39,814 nucleotides of DNA from positions 51,590 to 91,403 of the forward strand of contig NZ_QYTW02000023.1 of assembly GCF_003605405.2 (NCBI RefSeq), given 5' to 3'. The position numbers were made by a program, and so were the translations under genes. Positions 17,414-25,723 of this stretch are shown here, piece by piece (positions within the stretch are counted from its first letter, which is position 1; each line of letters begins with the position of its first letter). Below the pieces are notes generated by a model. That model was given only the letters and a program-made list of their open reading frames with translations. It did not search any database and had not been told where the DNA came from. The DNA comes from Siminovitchia terrae. GTDB taxonomy: Bacteria > Bacillota > Bacilli > Bacillales > Bacillaceae_C.

Positions 17414-17441
17414 GGCAGGGTTCATCAAGCTGAACCCTGCC
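17414..17441 (-). terminator. Terminator between convergent genes
   Basis: Perfect 11-bp GC-rich arms (17414-17424 and 17431-17441) with a 6-nt loop, 17 bp after the stop of the oxidase gene. The tail on the minus strand (TTAAATGG) is weak in T. It may also stop plus-strand read-through (TCTTTGG). Confidence 0.7.
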
Positions 17442-17457
17442 TCTTTGGAATGAGCAT

Positions 17458-18576
17458 TTAATATACATTTTCTGTAACGGGCCTCATCGGATCGTACGCT
17501 AAGATATCTATTTCCAGTTCTTCACCCAGTGCGACTTTTGCTGCGATCATCCCAGCATATGGCCCCATTGTTAAGCCTGAGGAACCCAATCCGTTTGCGA
17601 TAACCAATCCTTTTATAGACGAAACCTCTCCAAGTAACGGCAAGCCATCTTTTCCAAATGGCCTGAATCCAATACGGATTTCCTCTACTGTGCCGTCTGA
17701 AAGTCCAGGGGCCACAGACAAAGCCTCGTCAAGCACTTCCTTTACGCCGCCTGCTGTCATACGGTAATCAAACCCAGAACCTGTTTCTCTCGTTGCACCA
17801 GCAACCACCCGAGATTTATCGAACGAAACTAAATAATGGCTACTCTGCGGAATAATGACCGGCCATTCAGACGTATCCGCTTCTGGAATGCGCATGTGTA
17901 CAATCTGGCCTCGCTGTGGTTCCACAGAGATGTCCAACCCTAACGGTGCAAGCAACTTGGACATCCACGACCCTGCGGCAACAAGTACTACATCCGCGGG
18001 AAAAAATTCATCATCCACATGAACACCAGCCATCTTTCCTTCTTTCACTTCAAGACTGGCCTCTCCAGATAGAAACTGAGCACCATGCTTTTCGGCTCCC
18101 CTTTTTAAAGCATCTCTCAGCAAAATTCCATCTACACGAGCTGCTCCCCCAATATAAACAGCTTCTAAGTCACTTCTTAATGGTGGAAAAAGCTTTTGCG
18201 CTTCTTCAGAGGATAACCTCCGCAATTCTCCGACTTCAGGACAATCCATTTTCCGCTGTTCAATTTTCTGCTCAAGCTTATCCAGATCTTCTTTATGATT
18301 GCTTACCGCCAAAGCCCCTACCCTGGCGTAACTTAGGTTGGTTTCACCATCTTCTTTTAGCATTGAAACGAGTGACGGATAGTAACAAGCTCCTTCTTTG
18401 TATAGAGCGTACCGTTCCGGTTGCTCCTCTAACCAAGGGCAAATAATCCCGGCTCCCGCTCTTGTGGCCTGCCCCTCGTGATCTTGATCAATGACTGTCA
18501 CCTCGACGCCTTTTTTCACCAAATGGTATGCTGCACTAGCTCCTACAATTCCTGATCCAACTACTATCACTTTCAT
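17458..18576 (-). CDS. FAD-dependent oxidoreductase, D-amino-acid/glycine oxidase (DAO) family
   Basis: The protein has 372 residues. The N-terminal Rossmann FAD site is GSGIVGASAAYHL (residues 7-19), followed by an acidic residue at the end of strand 2 (TVIDQD). A central substrate-binding beta domain and a C-terminal IANGLGSSGLTMGP segment that closes over the flavin complete the DAO fold. Members oxidise glycine, sarcosine, proline or D-amino acids. This one could act on an amine or amino acid released by the neighbouring hydrolases; that link rests only on location. It is monocistronic and convergent to the hydantoinase operon. Confidence 0.9.
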   Translation of the reverse strand: MKVIVVGSGIVGASAAYHLVKKGVEVTVIDQDHEGQATRAGAGIICPWLEEQPERYALYKEGACYYPSLVSMLKEDGETNLSYARVGALAVSNHKEDLDKLEQKIEQRKMDCPEVGELRRLSSEEAQKLFPPLRSDLEAVYIGGAARVDGILLRDALKRGAEKHGAQFLSGEASLEVKEGKMAGVHVDDEFFPADVVLVAAGSWMSKLLAPLGLDISVEPQRGQIVHMRIPEADTSEWPVIIPQSSHYLVSFDKSRVVAGATRETGSGFDYRMTAGGVKEVLDEALSVAPGLSDGTVEEIRIGFRPFGKDGLPLLGEVSSIKGLVIANGLGSSGLTMGPYAGMIAAKVALGEELEIDILAYDPMRPVTENVY

Positions 18577-18685
18577 ATGTTCACACCCTTATATAAAAGT
18601 CTCTCAAGTACAGTTTATCAAAAACTCTGATCACATAAGAATAAAATTTCAGATTTGCCAAACAATAGGAATTGGAGGTGTAGTT

Positions 18686-18826
18686 ATGAAGCGCGATGAT
18701 AGTGTACGAAGCAAAAAAAGAGTCGTTACAAGCGTGAACCCGCAAGGACTAACTGAGGACGTTGCAAACCAGGAACCAAAGACCAAGCTGGAGGATCGAG
18801 CGAAAAAGTCGAATACCAAGATTTGA
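18686..18826 (+). CDS. Small basic hypothetical protein (46 aa)
   Basis: A short gene with a strong GGAGGTG site 5-6 nt before the ATG, 46 codons and an excellent terminator right behind it. The protein is very hydrophilic and rich in Lys, Arg, Asp and Glu (MKRDDSVRSKKRVV at the start, KLEDRAKKSNTK at the end), probably disordered, with no membrane segment. I do not recognise the family. Small charged proteins of this kind are common in Bacillaceae, often expressed in sporulation, but nothing here proves that. Signals on both sides make it more credible than a chance frame. Confidence 0.72.
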   Translation: MKRDDSVRSKKRVVTSVNPQGLTEDVANQEPKTKLEDRAKKSNTKI

Positions 18827-18833
18827 CCCATAA

Positions 18834-18876
18834 AAAAGCCTTTTAGCAAAAACATCTCGTTAGCTAAAAGGCTTTT
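18834..18876 (+). terminator. Terminator of the small-protein gene
   Basis: Perfect 14-bp arms (18834-18847 and 18863-18876) with a 15-nt loop, ending in TTTT followed by ATTT. It begins 8 bp after the 46-codon frame. Confidence 0.85.
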
Positions 18877-18975
18877 ATTTCTTCATATCAAACATCTGCC
18901 GACCAGCGGCATTAGTAAGCTAATTCTGTAACAAAATTCCTACAAGGCTATTCAGAACAGGCAACTTCTCCCATT

Positions 18976-19167
18976 ATCAAATGCGCCTTGGCGTATTTAC
19001 GCCCAGATTTATCGAGCACCGCTCGATAAATTTCCTCTGAAAATCTGTGGCATCCGCCGGAGGCTTTAACTTTATTCAGCCGGGGTTTGCCCCCCACTGA
19101 ATGGAATAACAATATGCATTCATCTCACTACTTACAGAAGTGGAGACTTCTGCTGAATGAAGTTAAA
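18976..19167 (+). repeat. Structured dispersed repeat, copy B (about 192 bp)
   Basis: Second copy of the repeat described at 12313-12507, same orientation, differing at a limited number of positions (for example GAGCACC against GAGCTCC in a loop, and CCCCCC in the GGGG hairpin). Its last bases (GAAGTTAAA) include the stop codon of the convergent YjiH gene at 19163-19165, so the repeat boundary coincides with the gene end. Confidence 0.85.
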
Positions 19168-20554
19168 AAATCCAATGCGCAACGAGCACAACAATTGGCA
19201 ACGTGATTGATGTCCTCAACAAGAAGATCAAAATCAAATCTTTCAGATTGACCGGCAGTTTGGAACCGAGCAACAATCCGCCCATTTCGGATAAATATAC
19301 AAGCTGCGTAACTGAAACACAGCCGATAACGAAACGTGTCATTTCGCTTTCTATACCACTTCCAATAATCGCTGGTAAAAACATATCCGCAAATCCGATG
19401 ATCATGGTCTGTGAAGCAGCAGCCGCTTCCGGAACTTGCAACACGGAAAGAATCGGGATAAACGGCATTCCTAAATATTTGAACACCGGCGTGTATTCAG
19501 CGATAACCACACCGACCGTCCCTATCGCCATGACCACAGGAATGACGCCAAGCCACATTTCAATTACGTTCCTAAAGCCTTCTTTGATAATGGATGATAC
19601 ATTATTATTTTTATTCGCCTGCAAAACAGCTTCGCTGATTCCCCATTTGAGCGGGTTCGTATTAGACGGAATTCCTTCTTCGGCTTTTAATTCCGTATGT
19701 TCATATCCCGTATCCGGCTTTCTGGACAAAGGTGGTATTCTTGGCATAATAATAGCAGCCACTAAGCCTGCGATAACAATCGTTGCATAATATTCAAGGA
19801 AATAATCTTCCAGTTTCAAATATTGGTTTACCACAATAGTAAAAGTGATCGATACGACTGAAAATGTTGTTGCAATGACAGCAGCTTCACGCTTTGTATA
19901 GTAGCCTCCTTCATATTGCTTGGAAGTGAGCAGCACTCCGATTGTACCGTCACCGACCCAAGAAGCAAGGCAATCCAGCGAAGATCGGCCGGGAATTTTA
20001 AATAAAGGCCGCATGACCTTAGCCAGCAAAGCACCAAACAATTCAAGCAGGCCGAAATTCAACAGCAGCGGCAAGAAAAATCCAGCCAACAGAAACGTGG
20101 TAAATAAAACTGGAATCAAATCATATGCGAGCAATCCACCCGTATTTTCATTGCCAATCCATTCGGGTCCTACTTTAAACACAGACATTACAGAGAAAAC
20201 CGTCCCTAAAATCCGGGTCACAAGCCAACCATTTGACACATGAAAAACCGTGTAAAGGAAGGAATTTTTCATGATAAATGCCGGCTTAAAAACCCGTGAA
20301 ACAATGGATGCCAGAACTGATAAAATCATTAACCAGGTTGCTGCAACCGGAACATAATCAACGAATAAATTGTTGATCACACCTGCCATAAATGCGACAG
20401 GAATCGTAATTCCTTCCTCCGTTTTTACTGGAACCATGAACAAATAGATACCTACAAGAGACGGAATGATAAATTTCAAATATTGGACAAAAGAATAGGA
20501 CCTCAATGATACAGGCTTATTTTGGGAAGACATTCCTTTAGCTGGAAAACTCAT
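19163..20554 (-). CDS. yjiH: YjiH family membrane protein (nucleoside-recognition/GATE domain)
   Basis: The protein has 463 residues, with about 10-12 membrane helices. The conserved gate segments are visible: SWVGDGTIGVLLTSKQYEGGYYTKREAAVIATTFSVVS in pieces near residues 190-230, and IIGFADMFLPAIIGSGIE near 385. YjiH-type proteins are putative transporters of unknown substrate. It lies downstream of the deacylase-thiolase genes but behind a terminator and a 650-bp gap, so it has its own promoter; AAGGTGAG precedes the ATG. The stop codon lies in a dispersed repeat. Frequent co-location with amino-acid catabolic genes suggests uptake or export in that pathway (inference). Confidence 0.87.
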   Translation of the reverse strand: MSFPAKGMSSQNKPVSLRSYSFVQYLKFIIPSLVGIYLFMVPVKTEEGITIPVAFMAGVINNLFVDYVPVAATWLMILSVLASIVSRVFKPAFIMKNSFLYTVFHVSNGWLVTRILGTVFSVMSVFKVGPEWIGNENTGGLLAYDLIPVLFTTFLLAGFFLPLLLNFGLLELFGALLAKVMRPLFKIPGRSSLDCLASWVGDGTIGVLLTSKQYEGGYYTKREAAVIATTFSVVSITFTIVVNQYLKLEDYFLEYYATIVIAGLVAAIIMPRIPPLSRKPDTGYEHTELKAEEGIPSNTNPLKWGISEAVLQANKNNNVSSIIKEGFRNVIEMWLGVIPVVMAIGTVGVVIAEYTPVFKYLGMPFIPILSVLQVPEAAAASQTMIIGFADMFLPAIIGSGIESEMTRFVIGCVSVTQLVYLSEMGGLLLGSKLPVNLKDLILIFLLRTSITLPIVVLVAHWIF

Positions 20555-20764
20555 GTGTTCTCACCTTTCATATAAAAACCTATCTCAGAATAATTTTTAA
20601 AAATCCATACTAATGCATTATTATGCATGATTAACTATAGTTTGTCCAGTGGAAATTACTATTTTAGTATAGACTATGAAAGATAAATTCTTCGGATTTT
20701 GAAAAGAAATTACAGGTTGTTCATTTCAGGAAATTATTATGCACCTGTCCCCGTTTGCGGGACA

Positions 20765-21180
20765 TATACAGATCATTCCATGCTGGACGCAGACTATTTT
20801 TTCCTGAGTTGAATTGTATTTTCCCAATTACGGAGGATACTCAATCCATGAAAGATCTTTCATACCAATTACGGAGCACATTTTCTGAGTCAGATCTAAC
20901 TAGATCATTAAGGATTGTGCTCAATTTATGAAAGTCACGATCATTTTTTCCTATAGCTTAAATCATATCTGCTAATTACAGATCGTGCTCACTCCGTTCT
21001 GGACCATTTATGCAAGTCTCAAAAATTAGACTAGACCCACAATTATTGCGACCCTGTGCCGGATCATCAATACCAAACTCGGATCATATTTTCCCCAGCT
21101 AGATCATATATGCCTATTCGCAGATCAAATTCACTTCATGTCGGTTCGTATTTTCTCTCAGTAGGCAAGATCACATATAT
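20765..21180. repeat. Degenerate 20-21 bp tandem array 3
   Basis: Cores close to GATCATATT recur at 20771, 20792, 20811, 20836, 20854, 20874 and 20893, then less regularly, then at 21062, 21082, 21102, 21123, 21144 and 21169. Most steps are 19-21 bp. The array lies between the terminator of the M20 gene and the start of yjiH and explains most of a 650-bp gap. The remainder (20600-20700) is AT-rich upstream DNA of yjiH with two ATGCAT palindromes at 20613 and 20623. Confidence 0.7.
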
Positions 21181-21195
21181 CTCCAATGAAAAAAT

Positions 21196-21219
21196 CTGCC
21201 AGGACTTACCTCCTGACAG
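21196..21219 (-). terminator. Terminator containing the M20 gene stop codon in its loop
   Basis: 9-bp arms (21196-21204 and 21211-21219, one G-U pair) enclose a 6-nt loop that contains the TAA stop of the M20 deacylase at 21206-21208, and are followed on the minus strand by ATTTTTTC. The last codons of the gene therefore double as the terminator stem. Confidence 0.85.
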
Positions 21220-22495
21220 TTTTTTCATAATCCTTATCAAGTTCACACCAATCCACAATCGTCGCCGCAATGATTTTCGCCGCTTCAAATATCTTTTCCA
21301 CCTCAATGGCTTCGTTTGGAAAATGCGCGAGACTCGTGATTCCGGGACCGAAAACTACGCTCGGTGTGTCTCCGACCTGTGATAGAAGCCCGCCGTCTGT
21401 ACCCCAAGGTGCAGCCTCAATCACAGGCTCTTCCCCAGCCACTTCTTTAAAATTGTTGATCAATGAGTTCATTAATGGATGGTCTGTTTTGATTTCTCCA
21501 GGGACCCATCTCGCCCCGAACCACTCGACTTCAACAGGATGTTCTTTAAACCATTCATCCTTCTCTGCCAGCCTTATCAGCCATATTTCCATTTCCGCTT
21601 GAACTTCTTCCATTGTCTCGTTAGGCGCAATTCCAATGCGCCCTTCCAGTTCGACGATGTCTGGAACGGAAGATGGCCAGTCTCCGCCTTTGATAGCACC
21701 TATATTAATAGGGACAGGAATCGGAATATTGTCGTATAACGGGTCCGTAATTCGATCGTTTCTTATTTTTTCTAATTCCTTCACATGTTCAGTGACGATA
21801 AACGTTTTATCAATCGCACTGACGCCGTGGTATCTTGTGCCGCCATGTGCCGTTCTCCCTGTCACAATGAGTCGGAACCACTTGGACCCCTGCTGTTTCG
21901 GAAAAATTTTCATATTGGTCGGTTCCGGAATGATCGCTGCATCCGCTTTGTACCCTTTAAGAATAGTATCCAGGGTTCCAGCACCGCCGCTCTCTTCTTC
22001 CACAACGCTTTGAAAAATGACGTCACCTTTTAAACGGATTCCCAAGGATTTGATCGCATCAAGGGCAATCATCAAGGAAGCATTGCCTCCTTTCATGTCA
22101 GTCGCGCCCCGACCGTACATTTTTCCGTTCACGATTTCCCCGCTGAATGGTCCATTATCCCATTGTTCGTGGTCACCTTCAGGTACTACATCCACATGTC
22201 CATTTAGTATGATCGACTTTCCTCCGCCGCTTCCTTTTAAAACGCCCACCACATTCGGGCTGTTCTTAAACGTTACACGATTCGAATAGAAATAAGGATG
22301 CTTCTGCAATCTTTCACCATCCAATTCCCAGACATCAACATCTACATTAAGATTGGTTAAAAATTGGGCAACGTTTTCCTGAACTTCTTTTTCATTTCCT
22401 TGAGTGCTCGCAAGTTGAACCAATTTTTGTAAAAATTCTATATGTGCTTGTCTATTGTCATCAATCCATCGATTAATCCTCTCTTTAACTATCAT
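21206..22495 (-). CDS. M20 family metallo-deacylase (ArgE/DapE-like)
   Basis: I start it at ATG 22495, with GAGGTGG 5 nt upstream, giving 429 residues. The M20 metal-site motifs are complete: GHVDVVPEG (His, Asp), GRGATDMKGG (bridging Asp), VVEEESGG (catalytic and metal Glu), IIPEPTN and a late His (SLAHFPNE). The dimerisation lid carries TGRTAHGG. Such enzymes remove N-acetyl, N-formyl or N-succinyl groups from amino acids. It follows the thiolase gene after 10 bp in one transcript, and by context releases a free amine or amino acid for the aminotransferase encoded upstream. The substrate is unknown. Confidence 0.92.
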   Translation of the reverse strand: MIVKERINRWIDDNRQAHIEFLQKLVQLASTQGNEKEVQENVAQFLTNLNVDVDVWELDGERLQKHPYFYSNRVTFKNSPNVVGVLKGSGGGKSIILNGHVDVVPEGDHEQWDNGPFSGEIVNGKMYGRGATDMKGGNASLMIALDAIKSLGIRLKGDVIFQSVVEEESGGAGTLDTILKGYKADAAIIPEPTNMKIFPKQQGSKWFRLIVTGRTAHGGTRYHGVSAIDKTFIVTEHVKELEKIRNDRITDPLYDNIPIPVPINIGAIKGGDWPSSVPDIVELEGRIGIAPNETMEEVQAEMEIWLIRLAEKDEWFKEHPVEVEWFGARWVPGEIKTDHPLMNSLINNFKEVAGEEPVIEAAPWGTDGGLLSQVGDTPSVVFGPGITSLAHFPNEAIEVEKIFEAAKIIAATIVDWCELDKDYEKTVRR

Positions 22496-22505
22496 GATTA
22501 CCACC

Positions 22506-23687
22506 TCACAAAGTCATATTTTCATAGATTACCGAAATTCCCATACCTCCGGCCATGCACATAGTCACCAATCCATATTTCGTTTTCGAGCGGATCATCT
22601 CATGGATAAGTGTGACACTCAATTTGGCACCAGTTGCACCAACAGGGTGACCGAGCGCGATCGCTCCTCCGTTAACATTCACGCGCCTGTCATCCAAACC
22701 GAGCTCCTTGATCACAGCTAGCGCTTGGGCAGCAAAAGCTTCGTTCAATTCAATCAAACCGATATCATCGAGCGTTACCCCCGCTTTTTCCAGCGCTTTT
22801 TTTGTCGCTGGAACTGGTCCAATCCCCATGATCGAATGGTTCACACCGGCACTTGCATATGCTTTTACTTTGACGAGCGGCTGGAGACCCTCTTGTTCAG
22901 CGCGTTTAGCGGACATCATCAACAATGCCGCAGCCCCATCATTCATCGGACACGCATTCCCTGCCGTTACGAAACCATCCTTTTTAAAGACCGGCCTTAA
23001 GGTCGCCAGTTTTTCCTTGTCGATGGATGCCCTTACACTTTCATCTGCTGTAAAAAGTTGTTTCCCTTCCCTTGTCAGGAGTTCAACGGGGACAATCTCA
23101 TCCGAAAATTTATTTTCCTGGATCGCCTTCGCTGCCTTCACATGGCTGTCATAAGCAAATTGATCCTGTTCTTCTCGTGAAATTTGATATTGTTCAGCTA
23201 ATCGCTCAGCTGTTATACCCATATGCTCATTCCCAAGCGAACAAACTAGGCCATCTGCCATCAGCGCATCTGCCATGACAACATTACCAAACTTGGAACC
23301 CCAGCGGTTCTTGACAATGTAAGGAACATTACTCATGCTCTCCGTTCCGCCGACAACAATCACTTCGTTCTGCTCTGTTTGAATAGCGGCAGTCGCATTT
23401 GTGATGGCTTTCAGGCTTGAACCACATGCTTTGATGACAACATAAGCCGGTGTTTCCTCAGAGAATCCCGCCTTCTGTGACGCGATTCTGGCCGAATTTA
23501 ACCCGCCGCCGTGCACATACCCGTGTCCGAAGATCACTTCTTCTACACTGCTTTTAGGTAAACTTGTTTTTTCCATTAATTGTTCTAAAACTTGTTTCCC
23601 CAGCTCTGCGGCCTCTACTCTTTTTAATGATTTGCCAAAGGCACCAACCGCCGTTCTGACACCAGCCACGATCACTGCATCCTGCAT
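22506..23687 (-). CDS. Acetyl-CoA C-acetyltransferase (thiolase)
   Basis: I start it at ATG 23687, behind AAGGAGG, giving the standard thiolase length of 393 residues; an in-frame ATG at 23711 lacks a ribosome site. The active-site set is complete: Cys88 in IKACGSSLKAI, the NEAFA loop, GGAIALGHPVGATGA with its catalytic His, and the C-terminal Cys in VTMCMAGGMG. It cleaves acetoacetyl-CoA to two acetyl-CoA in catabolism. Next to CoA-transferase genes it completes an acetoacetate-degrading (Ato-like) route. Upstream stands a 20-bp repeat array, so transcription may be separate from or continuous with the CoA-transferase genes. Confidence 0.94.
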   Translation of the reverse strand: MQDAVIVAGVRTAVGAFGKSLKRVEAAELGKQVLEQLMEKTSLPKSSVEEVIFGHGYVHGGGLNSARIASQKAGFSEETPAYVVIKACGSSLKAITNATAAIQTEQNEVIVVGGTESMSNVPYIVKNRWGSKFGNVVMADALMADGLVCSLGNEHMGITAERLAEQYQISREEQDQFAYDSHVKAAKAIQENKFSDEIVPVELLTREGKQLFTADESVRASIDKEKLATLRPVFKKDGFVTAGNACPMNDGAAALLMMSAKRAEQEGLQPLVKVKAYASAGVNHSIMGIGPVPATKKALEKAGVTLDDIGLIELNEAFAAQALAVIKELGLDDRRVNVNGGAIALGHPVGATGAKLSVTLIHEMIRSKTKYGLVTMCMAGGMGISVIYENMTL

Positions 23688-23728
23688 CGTAAAACCTCCT
23701 TTTTTATTCACCTAACAACCAGATTTTT

Positions 23729-23905
23729 TGGTCCGCTCTATTTGATATTTGGTAATCTCATTTTTAGAAAGGGTGCCACTTTTTAATAGCTGTTCCATTC
23801 AACTAGTGGATACCTCACTATTCCGATTTTTTGTTAATCGTTTTCAATGTGGGAAGTTGCATTTTTTAATTTTCGCTACTGTCTCTCCACGGGTAGTTCG
23901 CTATT
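23729..23905. repeat. Degenerate 20-bp tandem array 4
   Basis: Nine units of exactly 20 bp start at 23731, 23751, 23771, 23791, 23811, 23831, 23851, 23871 and 23891. Shared positions are a G/T-rich opening (such as GGT or GGG), a C-A/G-C-T-like centre (CTCA, CACT, CGCT) and a following T run. The last unit runs into the stop codon of the CoA-transferase beta gene. The gap between that gene and the thiolase start is fully taken up by this array. Confidence 0.65.
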
Positions 23906-24554
23906 TTACATGATCAGGAACATGAAGTTCCGCTCCTGTAGCATTGATTACATCTTCAACTGTATACGGGTCTTTCACTTCTATTAAACTTAATCCTTGT
24001 TCAGTGACCTCGATGACGGCCATGTCTGTAATAATCAGATTGACACATTTCTCTGCAGTAAGAGGCAAGGTGCATTTTTGTACAATCTTCGGATTGCCAT
24101 GCTTGTCCGTATGATTCATCAGTACAATCACCTTTTTGGCTTTTTGCGCCAAGTCAACCGCGCCGCCCATTCCTGACACGATTTTTCCTGGAACAATCCA
24201 ATTCGCTAAATCGCCGCTTTCACTCACCTCAAACGCTCCTAAAATCGTCACGTCCAGCAACCCGCGGCGGATGATTCCAAATGCAAGGGTACTGTCAAAA
24301 TAGGAAGCACCCGGCGCAACAGTTATCGGAATTCCGCCTGCATTACATAGGTTAGCATCTTCCTCACCCTTTAATGGAGACGGACCCGTACCCAGAACTC
24401 CATTTTCAGCATGAAACATAACATTAACATTCGGAGAAATATAGTTGGCAACCAAAGTAGGAATGCCGATTCCGAGATTGACAACCATTCCATCCTTAAT
24501 TTCTTCCGCAGCCCTTTTTGCAATGGCTTCGCGCACACTTACTCCCATGCCCAT
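23901..24554 (-). CDS. 3-oxoacid CoA-transferase, subunit B
   Basis: The protein has 217 residues. The catalytic glutamate is Glu50 in HAENGVLG, and the subunit signature GGIPITVAPGASYFDS and the NHTDKHGNPKIV segment are present. With subunit A it moves CoA from succinyl-CoA or acetyl-CoA to acetoacetate or a related 3-oxo acid. The gene overlaps the end of subunit A by 16 nt, with an AGGGGTG site inside that gene. The exact acceptor (acetoacetate, butyrate or 3-oxoadipate type) cannot be decided from the sequence, but the thiolase next door favours acetoacetate. Confidence 0.92.
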   Translation of the reverse strand: MGMGVSVREAIAKRAAEEIKDGMVVNLGIGIPTLVANYISPNVNVMFHAENGVLGTGPSPLKGEEDANLCNAGGIPITVAPGASYFDSTLAFGIIRRGLLDVTILGAFEVSESGDLANWIVPGKIVSGMGGAVDLAQKAKKVIVLMNHTDKHGNPKIVQKCTLPLTAEKCVNLIITDMAVIEVTEQGLSLIEVKDPYTVEDVINATGAELHVPDHVK

Positions 24555-25216
24555 GTCCAGTTCACCCCTTCACTTTTTACAACAATATCTACAAACGCAC
24601 CTGGTGTAACGACTTCTTCAGGATCCAACTCGCCAACCGGTACAATTTCATCCGCTTCCGCGATAGTGATTTTTCCAGCCATCGCTACCAATGGATTTGT
24701 ATTCCTAGCACTCTTATCAAAAATTAAATTTCCAAACTCGTCAGCTTTTTTCGCATATACAATGGAAACATCAGCTGTAAGCGGCTTTTCAATCAGAAAA
24801 GTTTTCCCTTCAACAACAACTGTTTCCTTGCCTTCTGCAACTAGCCCATCCACGCCAATATCAGTTAAAATGCCGCCTAACCCCACACCGCCAGCCCTGA
24901 TCCGTTCGACTAACGTTCCCTGAGGCGAAAACTCGATATCCAATTTTTCTTCATGCATGAATTTGCCAGCATTTGGATTAGAGCCAATATGAGATGCGAC
25001 AAGCTTCGCCGCCCTTCCCTCCGTAACGAGCTGGCCGATCCCAATATGAGGAAACCCTGCGTCATTACAAATCAAAGTCAATTCGTTGATATCGCGTTCC
25101 AAGATTGTTTTGATTAAGGTCGGCGGATTCCCGATCCCCCCGAAACCGCCGACCATCAAAGTTGAACCGCTTTTTATATATTTAACTGCTTCTTGAACTG
25201 ATCTTACCTTTGCCAT
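24539..25216 (-). CDS. 3-oxoacid CoA-transferase, subunit A
   Basis: I start it at ATG 25216 (225 residues), since GAGGAG is correctly spaced only for this codon; a TTG at 25222 is too close. The CoA-binding glycine motif GGFGGIGNPPTLI lies near residues 22-34, and NDAGFPHIGIGQLV and SHIGSNPNAGKF follow, as in AtoD/ScoA-type subunits. It forms the heteromer with subunit B downstream. Upstream lies a 500-bp gap with array 2, separating it from the aminotransferase gene of the same strand. Confidence 0.92.
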   Translation of the reverse strand: MAKVRSVQEAVKYIKSGSTLMVGGFGGIGNPPTLIKTILERDINELTLICNDAGFPHIGIGQLVTEGRAAKLVASHIGSNPNAGKFMHEEKLDIEFSPQGTLVERIRAGGVGLGGILTDIGVDGLVAEGKETVVVEGKTFLIEKPLTADVSIVYAKKADEFGNLIFDKSARNTNPLVAMAGKITIAEADEIVPVGELDPEEVVTPGAFVDIVVKSEGVNWTWAWE

Positions 25217-25382
25217 TACCAACGCTCCTCATATTTATGCTTTTGAAAAACAATTTGCTTTCCTGGAATTGGTTCCATTTTCAAAAAGGCTTGGGGATTT
25301 CCGGATTTACCTTTACTTCCTAAAAATGCTATTAATTTTTTCAAATCTACCTGAAACACTCATAACTTTCTTGATTTTCCAG

Positions 25383-25707
25383 ATTTCTAGGAATACTAGC
25401 CAAGTTTTCGATTTACTATCCGATTTTCGGATATACTATCCAATTTTCCGATTTACTGGCCAACTTTCAGATATACTTTCCGATTCCATGATTTACTGGC
25501 CGAATTTCTCGATTTTCTGTCCACTTTTAAGAAATACTTGCCATTTTTCTAATTTACTGGCCGATTTCAAGATATACTTTCCGATTCACTGGATTTACTG
25601 GCCAATGTTCGAAAACGCTTGCCAATTTGCCGGTTTACTGTCCAGATTTCGAAAATACTATCCAATTTTCCGATTTTCTGGTCAACTTACGAAAATACTG
25701 GCCGCTT
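25383..25707. repeat. Degenerate 20-21 bp tandem array 2 (16 units)
   Basis: A core close to TTACTGGCCRA or ATACTATCCRA ends in CC at 25400, 25420, 25440, 25460, 25480, 25500, 25521, 25541, 25561, 25581, 25602, 25622, 25642, 25662, 25682 and 25702. Steps are 20 or 21 bp throughout. Neighbouring units tend to alternate between TTTACTGG and ATATACTT types, hinting at a 40-bp super-period. The core is close to the reverse complement of the array 1 core. The array fills the gap between the aminotransferase and CoA-transferase genes. Confidence 0.88.
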
Positions 25708-25723
25708 CTAGCGCGCTTTCCCC

